Assembly (NCBI RefSeq): GCF_937958065.1
Contig: NZ_CALFXI010000051.1
Location: forward strand, 1 to 64,000
Length of the DNA stretch: 64,000 nucleotides
Direction of reading: 5' to 3'
From: an uncultured Steroidobacter sp.
GTDB lineage: Bacteria; Pseudomonadota; Gammaproteobacteria; Steroidobacterales; Steroidobacteraceae
Both the position numbers and the translations under genes were made by a program. Below are positions 56,231 through 64,000 of the stretch, one piece after another (the first letter of the stretch is position 1; each line of letters begins with the position of its first letter). The notes under the pieces are model-generated. The model was not told the origin of the DNA and did no database searches. It worked only from the letters and a program-made list of their open reading frames with translations.

Positions 56231-58163
56231 CGACTTTGGTCTTGCCCGCGCCGTCATCCAGGATCCTGCGCAAGGTGGCTTTCACGGTCGCCTCGTCGTC
56301 GTCGAAATCGCCATGATGCAGGGCAGTCGACGCGTCCATGGCGTTCAGCGGCTTGTTATTCGGCGAGATCACCAGGCTCGCCTGCTCCGCTTTGAACAAT
56401 GCCATCAGTTCCGCATCCTTGCGCAGGTACTTCTCCATGCCGAGGATGGGCACGCCTTCTCGAAACAGCGGAATGCGCGGCTTGTCCTCGAAGGCGTGCG
56501 AGACCAGATACAGCAGCGACTTGTGATAGATGTTGGCGCAGTGATCGTCCTGCTCGGACTTATCGGACAGCGCGAACAACGCGAACCGCTTGATGCGCTT
56601 CTTCTTGATCGCCGGCAGATAATGCCGCTTGAACAGCTCGACCGTGCAGGCCGGCGCCCAGAGCGTGACCGACTCGATGTCGATACCGGCGTCGTTGAGC
56701 GCGGTGATCAGAGGCGCATGGAAGATGCTGCCCGCACTATGACCGACCAGATGAATCTTCGGCACCTGCTGGGTCGGCAGTTTCTCGACCAGCCGCTTGA
56801 GATGACCGATCACGGCCCGCGCTCCTCCCTTGCTGCTCTGTGTGGCCGCGAGCGCGTTCTCCTTCATCTCGTCCCACGCCGCCTTGCCGGAAAGCACACG
56901 AGCCAGCGGCTCGAGCGCGTCATCGAGCCGATCGAGCATGAAGTCCTTGGCTGAATCGAGCAGGCCTTCCGGTCGCCGCCGGCTGAACGCGTCATCGAGC
57001 ACGTTCTTCACCGTCGTCCAGTAATCGGTGTGCCAGATGAAAGTGAAGGGATAGATGCCCGAGGCAAGCATGGTCGAGCGGTAGTCTGCGAGACGTTGAA
57101 CCGCCGAGTTCTCGCTGACCAACCCGCCGTGCGCATACAGCAGGATGTGCTTGTAGCCGCCAGTCCCGATGGCCTTGGGCAGCTCGCTCTTGAACAGGTG
57201 CGCGACCTCTTCGGCCGATGTGCCGTAGTTGCCGCCGGCTTTGAACTCGCCGTCGTTGCCGAGGCTGATGATGTGAGGCCGCAGATCTGGATAGGAGTAC
57301 GCGGCGGATTGGCCCGCTGAAGCGGAGTGCGCGACCGCGGTCGAGCTGCTCTTCTTCAGCTCGATCGGGGCACCGAGGCGAGCGACCCACACATCCGTGG
57401 CATTTTGCAGCCAGTCGTCATAGCTGATGCACGCGAATCCCTGGTAGCCCCACTCCTCGCCCCAGGAGTTTTGAATCCAGAAGCCGCGCTTGTCATAGCC
57501 CACGATGGCGAAGGCATGCGCACCGAGCTGGGTTTCCGAATATTCGATCAGGCCGTCGCCGGCGGGCTCGCTCCAGCCTTGATGCACGTTCGAGGTGGCG
57601 AACAGCACACCGACCTCGGCGATCGCCGAGTGCATGGCCACGAGATCTTTGTGATTCACGCGATAATAGGCGCCGAGCGGACGGCGCAGAGCATCGGCGC
57701 TGCGGGCCTCGTTCAGTCCGGTCAGCAACTGTCCTTTGTTGCTCTTGGTGGCCACCGAGGGCCACAGCTTTTCGGAGCACACGCCATGCTTGTGCCAGCC
57801 CTTCATCGCGCCCCGCGCGCTCGATCCTGAATAGCCTTCGCCGGGCCATTCGTCATAGCGTTTCGCCAGCTCGTACAGCATGCGCGGGCTGACCGGATTG
57901 CAGTCGCTTCCCACCTGGCGCGTGGTCAGCAAGTAGTTCACGACGGTAGCGAGGCCGTAGCCCGTGCACGCGCCTTCAGAGCCCTGGTTGAGGATGGGAA
58001 TGCGATGTTCGCGATAGCGGGCCAGCTCCCGCTCAGTGGGCACTTCGATCAGCGTCGGAGCATACATCTTGTCCCGGAAATCGAGCGTGTCGCGCCTGAC
58101 ATCGAACGTTCTTGTTTTCGCGCGCTTGCTGCCAGCCGCCGCGCGTGCCGTGCGCTTCGCCAT
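56160..58163 (-). CDS. Papain-like cysteine protease fused to an alpha/beta-hydrolase
   Basis: 667 residues. The N-terminal half (about 50-265) is a C1A peptidase: oxyanion Gln Q60 and nucleophile C66 (LNQGSEGACTGYG), His H216 (GAHAFAIVGYD) and Asn N232 (IQNSWGEEWGYQGF) complete the papain triad. No propeptide or signal peptide is seen; the first 20 residues are Arg/Lys-rich. The second half (about 290-640) is an alpha/beta-hydrolase with HILLYAHGGLVSE and the nucleophile elbow GHSAG (S476). Both active sites look intact. Such a double hydrolase is unusual and could be an effector or a defence enzyme. Transcribed convergently to the Tad locus. Confidence 0.8.
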   Translation of the reverse strand: MAKRTARAAAGSKRAKTRTFDVRRDTLDFRDKMYAPTLIEVPTERELARYREHRIPILNQGSEGACTGYGLATVVNYLLTTRQVGSDCNPVSPRMLYELAKRYDEWPGEGYSGSSARGAMKGWHKHGVCSEKLWPSVATKSNKGQLLTGLNEARSADALRRPLGAYYRVNHKDLVAMHSAIAEVGVLFATSNVHQGWSEPAGDGLIEYSETQLGAHAFAIVGYDKRGFWIQNSWGEEWGYQGFACISYDDWLQNATDVWVARLGAPIELKKSSSTAVAHSASAGQSAAYSYPDLRPHIISLGNDGEFKAGGNYGTSAEEVAHLFKSELPKAIGTGGYKHILLYAHGGLVSENSAVQRLADYRSTMLASGIYPFTFIWHTDYWTTVKNVLDDAFSRRRPEGLLDSAKDFMLDRLDDALEPLARVLSGKAAWDEMKENALAATQSSKGGARAVIGHLKRLVEKLPTQQVPKIHLVGHSAGSIFHAPLITALNDAGIDIESVTLWAPACTVELFKRHYLPAIKKKRIKRFALFALSDKSEQDDHCANIYHKSLLYLVSHAFEDKPRIPLFREGVPILGMEKYLRKDAELMALFKAEQASLVISPNNKPLNAMDASTALHHGDFDDDEATVKATLRRILDDGAGKTKVVSFQRSASSLRERRVRVDKAAGF

Positions 58164-58197
58164 AGGAGCCGACCCTGAGAGTTGTTATGAACAAGAG

Positions 58198-60309
58198 TCA
58201 GTCCCACATTGCCCGCAGCGCGGCAGCGGCGTCAATTCGTACTTTGGTGTCAGAGGCTGGGCTATTCGGAGTCTGCGGAGTCGCTGGCCAGGCGCGCTGC
58301 TCGAAACATTGCATGAGCTGATCGGTCATGAAACGGCTGCGTGCGCCGTAAACGTGCGCATCGCCGGTGCGGCTTTGCTGAGTGATGTAGTACCTCAGCG
58401 GCGCTACCAGGTGCAGGTCGTGTTTGGCTCGCGTCATCGCGACGTACAGCAGGCGCCGTTCTTCCTCGATCAAGTCCGGGCGGCCGGTGGCGTGCTCGTT
58501 GGGGAAGTTGCCGTCGGCCACGTTCAATACATAAACCGAGTCCCATTCCTGGCCCTTGGCCGAATGTATGGTCGAGAGAATCAGGTAGTCCTCGTCGCGC
58601 GCCGGATCGCCGGCGAGATCGCTGGTGACCTGGGGCGGATCCAGCGTCAGCTCGGTGATGAATTGCTCGCGCGAGGCGTACTGCCCCGCCAGCCGTTCCA
58701 GCTGCTCGATATCGCCCATGCGCACGCGGGCAGCGTCGTAAATCCGTTCGAGCAGTGGCTCGTACCATTTGCGCAGACGGCTCAGCTGGCCGATCCATTC
58801 GCGCGCCTGCGACAGGTCGTTCACCAATTCAATCAGGCCCGCCCAATCCTGCTCAGCCGCCGAGGGCATGCGATACGACGCCAGCGTCGGCCACGCATAG
58901 CCGCTCGCTTCGAATACCTTCAGACAACGATCGGCCACCGCGGGACCGACGCCACTCAACAATTGCAGGACTCGGAAACCCGCGATCCGGTTGCGTGGAT
59001 TGTCTGCCCAGCGCAATAGCGCCAGCACATCTTTGACGTGCGCGGCCTCGAGGAATTTCAGGCCACCGTACTTGGTGTAGGGAATGTTGCGCCGGATCAG
59101 CTCCAGCTCGAGCATGTCGCCATGATGTGAATTGCGCATCAACACTGCCTGCCGTCGCAGCGCCACGCCCTGTTCGCGCGTGGCCAGAATCTGTTCGACG
59201 ACGTAGAGCGCCTGAGCCTTGTCGTCCTGAACGGAGACATAGAAAGGCCGACGCGACGAGGCGCGTCCCGAGCGCAACTCCTTTTGATACTGCCGCGGGC
59301 TGTCGCCCATCAATACGTTTGCAGCGTCCAGGATGGGCTGCACGGAGCGATAGTTGTGCTCCAGCTTGACGATCTCCGCAGCCGGTGTGAATCGCGCCGG
59401 GAACTCGAGGATGTTCTCGATCGTCGCGGCACGAAACGAATAGATGGCCTGCGCATCGTCACCGACGACGCAGACACCGGCGCCGTGGGGCTTCATGGCC
59501 ATCACGATTTCGGCCTGCAGCGTGTTGGTGTCCTGGTACTCGTCGATCAGGACATGCGCGAACCGAGTGCCGATGGCCTGGGCCAGCTCCGATTCCTGAA
59601 CGAGCAGATGCCAGTAGAGCAGCAGGTCGTCGTAGTCGAGCAGCTGCTGTGAATGCTTGAGCTCGACGTACCGGCGGAACAGCTTGGTCAGATCGTCGGC
59701 CCATTCGAGGCACCAGGGAAATGCGTCCTGCAGCGTTTTTGCCAGCGGGGCGCGGGAGTTGACCTTGTGCGAGTAGATCGCCAGACACGTGTCCTTGCGC
59801 GGAAAGCGCTTCTCTTTCTTGGAGAAGCCCAATTCCTGGCGGACCACGTCCAGCAGATCGGCCGCGTCGCCGCGATCCATGACCGAGAATGAGGGTTCCA
59901 GCCCGACGACGTGCGCGTACTCACGGATCAGCCGGTTGCCGATGGAGTGGAAGGTGCCCGACCAGAGCAGGCGAGCGGCGTTGATATGAATCGAACCGGC
60001 TCGCGGCGAGTTGGCCAGGGCTTCAGTGGCGATCCGTTCCGCTCGCCGCAGCATTTCCTGAGCGGCTCGACGTGTAAACGTCAGCAACAGAATGCGCTCG
60101 GGCGCCACGCCTTCGAGCAGCAGGTGCGCGACTCGATGGGCGAGCGTGTTGGTCTTGCCCGTGCCGGCACCGGCAATGATCAGTAGCGGTCCTGCGCTGA
60201 ATCCTTCGGCCGAGCGCGCGCCATAGAGAGCAGCCCGCCGCTGCGCGGCGTTCAGGGTTTCTCCAAAGACGGGTGTGCGTTCGGGGGCGGTGCTGGCTGC
60301 GATATTCAT
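58198..60309 (-). CDS. UvrD/Rep-family superfamily 1 DNA helicase
   Basis: 703 residues. Q-motif LNAAQRRAAL, Walker A AGAGTGKTNT, motif Ia TFTRRAAQEM, motif II IDEYQDTNTLQ, motif III VGDDAQAIYSFRAA, motif V STIHSAKGQEWD and motif VI YVAMTRAK are all present. Length and motifs fit UvrD/Rep-type 3'-5' helicases. A LexA box 23 bases before the ATG suggests SOS control, as for E. coli uvrD. The exact subfamily (UvrD, Rep or other) is not settled by motifs alone. Confidence 0.93.
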   Translation of the reverse strand: MNIAASTAPERTPVFGETLNAAQRRAALYGARSAEGFSAGPLLIIAGAGTGKTNTLAHRVAHLLLEGVAPERILLLTFTRRAAQEMLRRAERIATEALANSPRAGSIHINAARLLWSGTFHSIGNRLIREYAHVVGLEPSFSVMDRGDAADLLDVVRQELGFSKKEKRFPRKDTCLAIYSHKVNSRAPLAKTLQDAFPWCLEWADDLTKLFRRYVELKHSQQLLDYDDLLLYWHLLVQESELAQAIGTRFAHVLIDEYQDTNTLQAEIVMAMKPHGAGVCVVGDDAQAIYSFRAATIENILEFPARFTPAAEIVKLEHNYRSVQPILDAANVLMGDSPRQYQKELRSGRASSRRPFYVSVQDDKAQALYVVEQILATREQGVALRRQAVLMRNSHHGDMLELELIRRNIPYTKYGGLKFLEAAHVKDVLALLRWADNPRNRIAGFRVLQLLSGVGPAVADRCLKVFEASGYAWPTLASYRMPSAAEQDWAGLIELVNDLSQAREWIGQLSRLRKWYEPLLERIYDAARVRMGDIEQLERLAGQYASREQFITELTLDPPQVTSDLAGDPARDEDYLILSTIHSAKGQEWDSVYVLNVADGNFPNEHATGRPDLIEEERRLLYVAMTRAKHDLHLVAPLRYYITQQSRTGDAHVYGARSRFMTDQLMQCFEQRAWPATPQTPNSPASDTKVRIDAAAALRAMWD

Positions 60310-60331
60310 CGCCGGCTATGATGGCGTAAAA

Positions 60332-60347
60332 CTGTATATAACAACAG
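60332..60347 (-). promoter_or_regulatory. LexA (SOS) box upstream of the helicase
   Basis: CTGT-ATATAACA-ACAG matches the gammaproteobacterial LexA consensus CTGT-N8-ACAG exactly, with the usual A/T-rich centre. It is placed 23 bases before the helicase start, right for repression. Confidence 0.75.
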
Positions 60348-60376
60348 AGCCACCGCTTGCCGGCATCACATGCGCG

Positions 60377-60448
60377 TGCCGGCGAAAAGCCGGCAGGGAT
60401 TTCGCCTGAACGCAGTACCGGAGCTTGCACAGCTCGCCTGTGCGAAGC
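60377..60448. repeat. Two adjacent stem-loops (REP-like)
   Basis: TGCCGGC/GCCGGCA with a GAAAA loop (60377-60395), then GCTT-GCACAG/CTGTGC-GAAGC around 60423-60448. They lie between the S9 peptidase 3' end and the helicase promoter. No T-run is present, so they look more like extragenic palindromic repeats than intrinsic terminators. Confidence 0.5.
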
Positions 60449-60467
60449 CAGCGGCACAAAACCGTTC

Positions 60468-62501
60468 CTACGTCTGCGGCAGAATCAGGTACTTGCCGTG
60501 CCAATCCAGGTAGCGCTGCATCCGATCCTTCAGATACGTCGGCTTGCGGATCCCGTGGTGCTCACCCGGGTAAATCACCAGCTGAGTCGGCACTCCGAGG
60601 CTGCGCAGCGCTTGATACATCTGCTCCGAATTCAGCAAGGGCACATTGAAATCCTCGGCGCCGCACAGGAACAGCGTCGGCGTCTTGATGCGATCCGCAT
60701 GCAGGAATGCGTAGGAGTTGTGCAGGTAGGCGTCGAGATCCTTCCATGGCAGGCCCAGCTCCATCTCGTACTCGCGAATGTACATATCGGTGCCATAGCC
60801 GGCCAGCACGTTCGAGATCGATGCGCCGCTGGTTGCCGATTTGAAGCGCGTGTCCTTGGCGATCACGACATTGGTGAGAATGCCGCCGTAGCTCCAGCCG
60901 CCCACGCCCAGGCGATTGGGATCGGCGATGCCCTGCTGTACCACGTAATCCACCGCGCCGAGAACGTCCTCCGAATCCTTGCCACCCCAATCCTTATAGA
61001 TCGCTGTCGTGAACGCTTCGCCTCGCCCCGAGCTGCCGCGGGGATTCGCGGCGACGACCACATAGCCTTGGGATGCAAAGATTTGCCACGGCAGCGTAAA
61101 CGAGTTTGCGTACTGTGCGACCGGGCCGCCATGAATCCAAAGCAAGGTGGGATAGCGCTGACCGGCAATGTAGCCCGGCGGCTTCACGACGAAACCGCTG
61201 ATGCGCGTGCCGTCCTTGGAGGGGAAAGAGATCTCCTCGGTCGTGCCCAGCTGCACGCTCGCGAGCCACTCGTCATTGTGATGTGACAGCACCCGCGCCT
61301 GCCTGCCGTCGAACGCATAGATCGCATCCGGCGTGTCCACCGTGCTGTCGAGCAACGCGATGCGGCCTTTGCGGCCCAGATCGTAGTCGGTCGTTTCGCG
61401 CCGGCCATCGAGCAGCCGATCGATCTTGCCGTTGCCCACATGCAAGCGCGACAGCACCTGGTTGCGATCGTCTTCCAGCAGGAAATAAATCGACTTGCCG
61501 TCGCTCGACCAGTGCGGCTCGATGACGTTGCGGTCCAGAGCCTTGGTGACGATACGCGCCGTGCCACCCGTGGCCGGGACGATCGCGAGGTTGTGGATCG
61601 AGTAATAAATGAGCTTCGGATCGCCCGCGGTCACGAACGCGAGCTCCCGTCCGTCAGGGCGCCAGCTCGGCGCGCTCATCCACGAGGAGTCGCCTGCGTC
61701 GCCTTGGAACTTGGTGACCAGGGTCGGAGTCGAGCCTGCACGCGGCTCGATCGTGTACAGGCCATACTCGTTGTTGCGGTCCGGGTCCTCGTTGCGATTG
61801 CTGTAGAAGGCGATGCGGCTGCCGTCGGGCGACCAGCTCGGCATGCTTTCATCGAAACGACCCGGCGTCAGGTTCTCCGCCTGGCGCGTGGCCATGTCGA
61901 ATACATACAAATGGCGGCGCTGCGTGCCGAGATAGCCGGTGCCGTCCTCCTTGAAATAGTAACGATCGATGACGATCGGTGGCGGGGTCTTGTCTTTGTC
62001 GGCGCCACGCAGCTTGCGGGGATCCTCGTCGCTGACGATCAGCGCCAGTTTCCTGCCATCGGGCGACCATGCGAACTCCAGCACGTCGCCATTGAAGCCG
62101 GTGAGCGGCCTGGCCTCGCCGCCTTGCCGGTCCAGCAACCACACCTGCTCCGGCGGATCGTCTTCGCCGCGGGCGGTGAGAAAGGCCAGATATTTACCGT
62201 CGGGACTCCAGCGCGGCATGGTCTCGCTGTCGTCCGAGTTGGTGAGCTGCAGGCTCTGCTTGCCATCCCAGCTCGACATCCAGATGTGGCTGTTGTTCTT
62301 GTCCTTGACCGGATCGGCGGTGCGGACCACGTAAGCGACCCATTGCCCGTCGGGCGAGAGCTGTGGATCGCTCAGCTCACGGACCGCATTGATGTCCTCG
62401 GCCGCGAGCGCCCGGCGCTCGGCCGCTGCCATCCCCATCGAGGGAACGAACTGACAAACCGCCAATGCCAGCAGCAAGGCACGCAACGTGACCGTCGACA
62501 T
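60468..62501 (-). CDS. Exported S9-family prolyl-oligopeptidase-type peptidase
   Basis: 677 residues: a signal peptide (ALLLALAVCQFVPSMGMAAA), a beta-propeller of WSPDG-type blades (residues about 50-400; many repeats of SPDG) and a C-terminal alpha/beta-hydrolase with catalytic Ser S537 (GGWSYGG), Asp (CGAEDFNVP) and His (PGEHHGI). Acylaminoacyl- or dipeptidyl-peptidase activity in the periplasm is likely. ATG 62501 is chosen because it starts the signal peptide. Confidence 0.92.
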   Translation of the reverse strand: MSTVTLRALLLALAVCQFVPSMGMAAAERRALAAEDINAVRELSDPQLSPDGQWVAYVVRTADPVKDKNNSHIWMSSWDGKQSLQLTNSDDSETMPRWSPDGKYLAFLTARGEDDPPEQVWLLDRQGGEARPLTGFNGDVLEFAWSPDGRKLALIVSDEDPRKLRGADKDKTPPPIVIDRYYFKEDGTGYLGTQRRHLYVFDMATRQAENLTPGRFDESMPSWSPDGSRIAFYSNRNEDPDRNNEYGLYTIEPRAGSTPTLVTKFQGDAGDSSWMSAPSWRPDGRELAFVTAGDPKLIYYSIHNLAIVPATGGTARIVTKALDRNVIEPHWSSDGKSIYFLLEDDRNQVLSRLHVGNGKIDRLLDGRRETTDYDLGRKGRIALLDSTVDTPDAIYAFDGRQARVLSHHNDEWLASVQLGTTEEISFPSKDGTRISGFVVKPPGYIAGQRYPTLLWIHGGPVAQYANSFTLPWQIFASQGYVVVAANPRGSSGRGEAFTTAIYKDWGGKDSEDVLGAVDYVVQQGIADPNRLGVGGWSYGGILTNVVIAKDTRFKSATSGASISNVLAGYGTDMYIREYEMELGLPWKDLDAYLHNSYAFLHADRIKTPTLFLCGAEDFNVPLLNSEQMYQALRSLGVPTQLVIYPGEHHGIRKPTYLKDRMQRYLDWHGKYLILPQT

Positions 62502-62651
62502 CGGAACGCGCTCCCGGAGGATGAGGGACGCCAGAGTGTCGTACGGCCAATCCTCCGTCAATTCACCACGACCGGCCGGCTGGCGGAACCAAGGCATCTT
62601 CCGAACGTTCTGCCACGGCAGCCATTCACACATGGCGCGAGAGACGCAAGC

Positions 62652-62816
62652 ATGAAGCCGCTAGTCTGGTTGGGAATCGCATTGGTCGTGGCGTGGGGCA
62701 TTCTCTGGCTCGGCGTGAAGATGGCCGTGTTCGCCGTGCACGCGCTGCTGTTCATCGGCGTGGTATTAATCGGTTGGGGCCTGCTGCATCGAGGGCACGC
62801 CGACAACCCCTCTTAA
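62652..62816 (+). CDS. Small two-helix membrane protein
   Basis: 54 residues: KPLVWLGIALVVAWGILWLG and AVFAVHALLFIGVVLIGWGLLHRG are two membrane helices, a pattern seen in small lmo0937-like proteins. The function is unknown. It lies 16 bases before the topoisomerase gene and is probably cotranscribed. Confidence 0.6.
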   Translation: MKPLVWLGIALVVAWGILWLGVKMAVFAVHALLFIGVVLIGWGLLHRGHADNPS

Positions 62817-62832
62817 CATTTGATGGTCGGCC

Positions 62833-63909
62833 ATGCGTGACCTGCCGCCAGATCTCCCTGAATCGGTGTTGCAGGCTCATCAGCATGCACGCGCCAACGG
62901 CTTGATCTATGTGTCGGACGCCGAGCCGGGCATCGAGCGTCACAAGCGCGGCAAGGGTTTCTACTATGTCGGGCCCGACCACAAGCGCATCACCGAGGAG
63001 CGCGTCCTCGCGCGTATCCGCAAGCTGGCGATTCCGCCGGCCTATACCGAAGTCTGGATCTGCACCAAGGAACGCGGACATCTGCAGGCGACCGGTCGCG
63101 ATGCCCGCAGGCGCAAGCAGTATCGCTATCACCCCGAGTGGCGCGCCACGCGTGACGACGGCAAGTTCTCCAAGATGGTCGAGTTCGGCGCGCAGTTGCC
63201 CAAGCTGCGGCGCCGGCTCAAGCAGGACCTGGCCTTGCCCGGCCTGCCGAAGAACAAAGTGCTGGCAGTCATCGTCACCTTGCTCGAAGAAACATTGATT
63301 CGAGTCGGCAACGAAGAGTACGCGCGCACCAACCAGTCCTTTGGACTGACGACGTTGAGAAACAAGCACGTCAAGTTTCTGCGGGACGGACGGGCTTCTT
63401 TCAGCTTCCGTGGCAAGAGCGGCCGCCAGCATGAAGTCGTGCTGGATGACCGCAGGCTCGGGCGTCTGATCAGACACATTCAGCAGCTGCCCGGGCAGGC
63501 GCTGTTCCAGTACGTGGATGACGACGGTCAACGCCAGCCGGTGGACTCGGGCATGGTGAACGAATATCTGCGCGAGGCCATGGGCGGAGACAACGATTTC
63601 ACCGCCAAGGATTTTCGCACCTGGGGCGGCACGGTCAGAGCCATTGCGTTCCTTGCGTGCCAGGCACGCGACGACCCCATGAGTCAGCGCGCCTTCAATG
63701 GCTGTGTGGCGGCGACCGCTCGCAACGTCGCCGAGGCCCTGGGCAACACGCCGGCGGTTTGCCGCAAGTCATATATCAACCCGGTCGTGTTCGACGCATG
63801 GAAGGCCGGGATCGTCGAGAAACGGGTGCCACGCACGCCGATGTCGCCGCGACGCATGGAGCAGGCCGCATTGGCATTGCTCAAAGTTCAGCACAAGACC
63901 GTTAAATAG
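62833..63909 (+). CDS. Type IB DNA topoisomerase
   Basis: 358 residues, a poxvirus-like topoisomerase IB that relaxes supercoils through a 3'-phosphotyrosyl link. The catalytic Tyr is Y314 (KSYINP), with the Arg/Lys/His set in DGRASFSFRGKSGRQHEV and KDFRTWGGTV. Bacterial members are scattered among proteobacteria and are not essential. Confidence 0.92.
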   Translation: MRDLPPDLPESVLQAHQHARANGLIYVSDAEPGIERHKRGKGFYYVGPDHKRITEERVLARIRKLAIPPAYTEVWICTKERGHLQATGRDARRRKQYRYHPEWRATRDDGKFSKMVEFGAQLPKLRRRLKQDLALPGLPKNKVLAVIVTLLEETLIRVGNEEYARTNQSFGLTTLRNKHVKFLRDGRASFSFRGKSGRQHEVVLDDRRLGRLIRHIQQLPGQALFQYVDDDGQRQPVDSGMVNEYLREAMGGDNDFTAKDFRTWGGTVRAIAFLACQARDDPMSQRAFNGCVAATARNVAEALGNTPAVCRKSYINPVVFDAWKAGIVEKRVPRTPMSPRRMEQAALALLKVQHKTVK

Positions 63910-64000
63910 GTCGTTTGCGCTTCAGCCGGCGCTCCAGCAAGATGCGCGCGCCGGGACGCGGCCCGGCACAGAAGCAGTGCGCGCATGCAGCCGGAAAAAC
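63902..64000 (-). CDS. Possible 3' end of a gene running off the window
   Basis: A minus-strand frame with no stop enters from the right edge and ends at TAA (63902-63904), overlapping the topoisomerase stop. It encodes 32 residues with high third-position GC, ending ERRLKRKRPI. It is too short to assign. Confidence 0.3.
   Translation of the reverse strand, partial: VFPAACAHCFCAGPRPGARILLERRLKRKRPI

Overview
The window is a GC-rich chromosomal segment of a gammaproteobacterium. The gene order around the replication origin (gyrB-recF-dnaN-dnaA, then rpmH-rnpA-yidD-yidC-mnmE on the other strand), tatABC, the secB/grxC and envC/ctpA neighbourhoods and glnA-ntrBC fit the Xanthomonadales/Nevskiales/Steroidobacter side of the class. 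That placement is inferred from synteny and composition; no rRNA is present to confirm it.

Layout. 1-1068 is non-coding and repeat-rich: a 124-bp tandem repeat and several long inverted repeats. 1069-3888 holds a probable phosphate-starvation lipid-remodelling pair (PlcP-like phosphoesterase plus glycosyltransferase) with a good Pho box, then dtd. 3967-5449 is tatABC. 5613-10872 is a peptide-use operon (POT symporter, M2 peptidyl-dipeptidase lipoprotein, OPT transporter). 10856-18490 carries small membrane proteins, a diguanylate cyclase, ctpA, envC, rhodanese, grxC, secB, gpsA and trmL. 18588-23880 is the nitrogen cluster ntrC-ntrB-DUF4124-glnA, with a sigma-54 promoter and two NtrC-like sites in front of glnA. 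23881-38115 is glyQS, plsC, gyrB, recF, dnaN, the probable oriC, dnaA, rpmH, rnpA, yidD, yidC and mnmE. 38131-43073 holds a small HExxH protein, a dihaem cytochrome c, ada, a Tat-exported hydrolase and an exported amidohydrolase.

The most unusual part is 43227-56230, a compact Tad-type pilus/secretion locus (pilin-like proteins, TadE/TadG-like proteins, CpaB, CpaC secretin, CpaF ATPase, TadB, TadC, DUF192). In its middle is a TadE-type membrane protein fused to a self-cleaving Hint domain and a C-terminal restriction-endonuclease-fold toxin (Tox-REase-5 type). The next gene is an apparent immunity protein that is itself fused to a second, probably inactive, copy of the toxin domain. Two or three small membrane or secreted proteins follow before CpaF. 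The arrangement suggests a polymorphic toxin displayed or delivered by a Tad apparatus. No TadZ/CpaE-like or prepilin-peptidase gene is seen in the locus.

Convergent with the last Tad gene is a papain-like protease fused to an alpha/beta-hydrolase. It is followed by an SOS-box-preceded UvrD-family helicase, an S9 peptidase, a small membrane protein and a type IB topoisomerase. Peptide handling recurs across the window (POT, OPT, M2, S9, amidohydrolase/prolidase type), consistent with a proteolytic, peptide-scavenging and possibly predatory lifestyle; this is inference.
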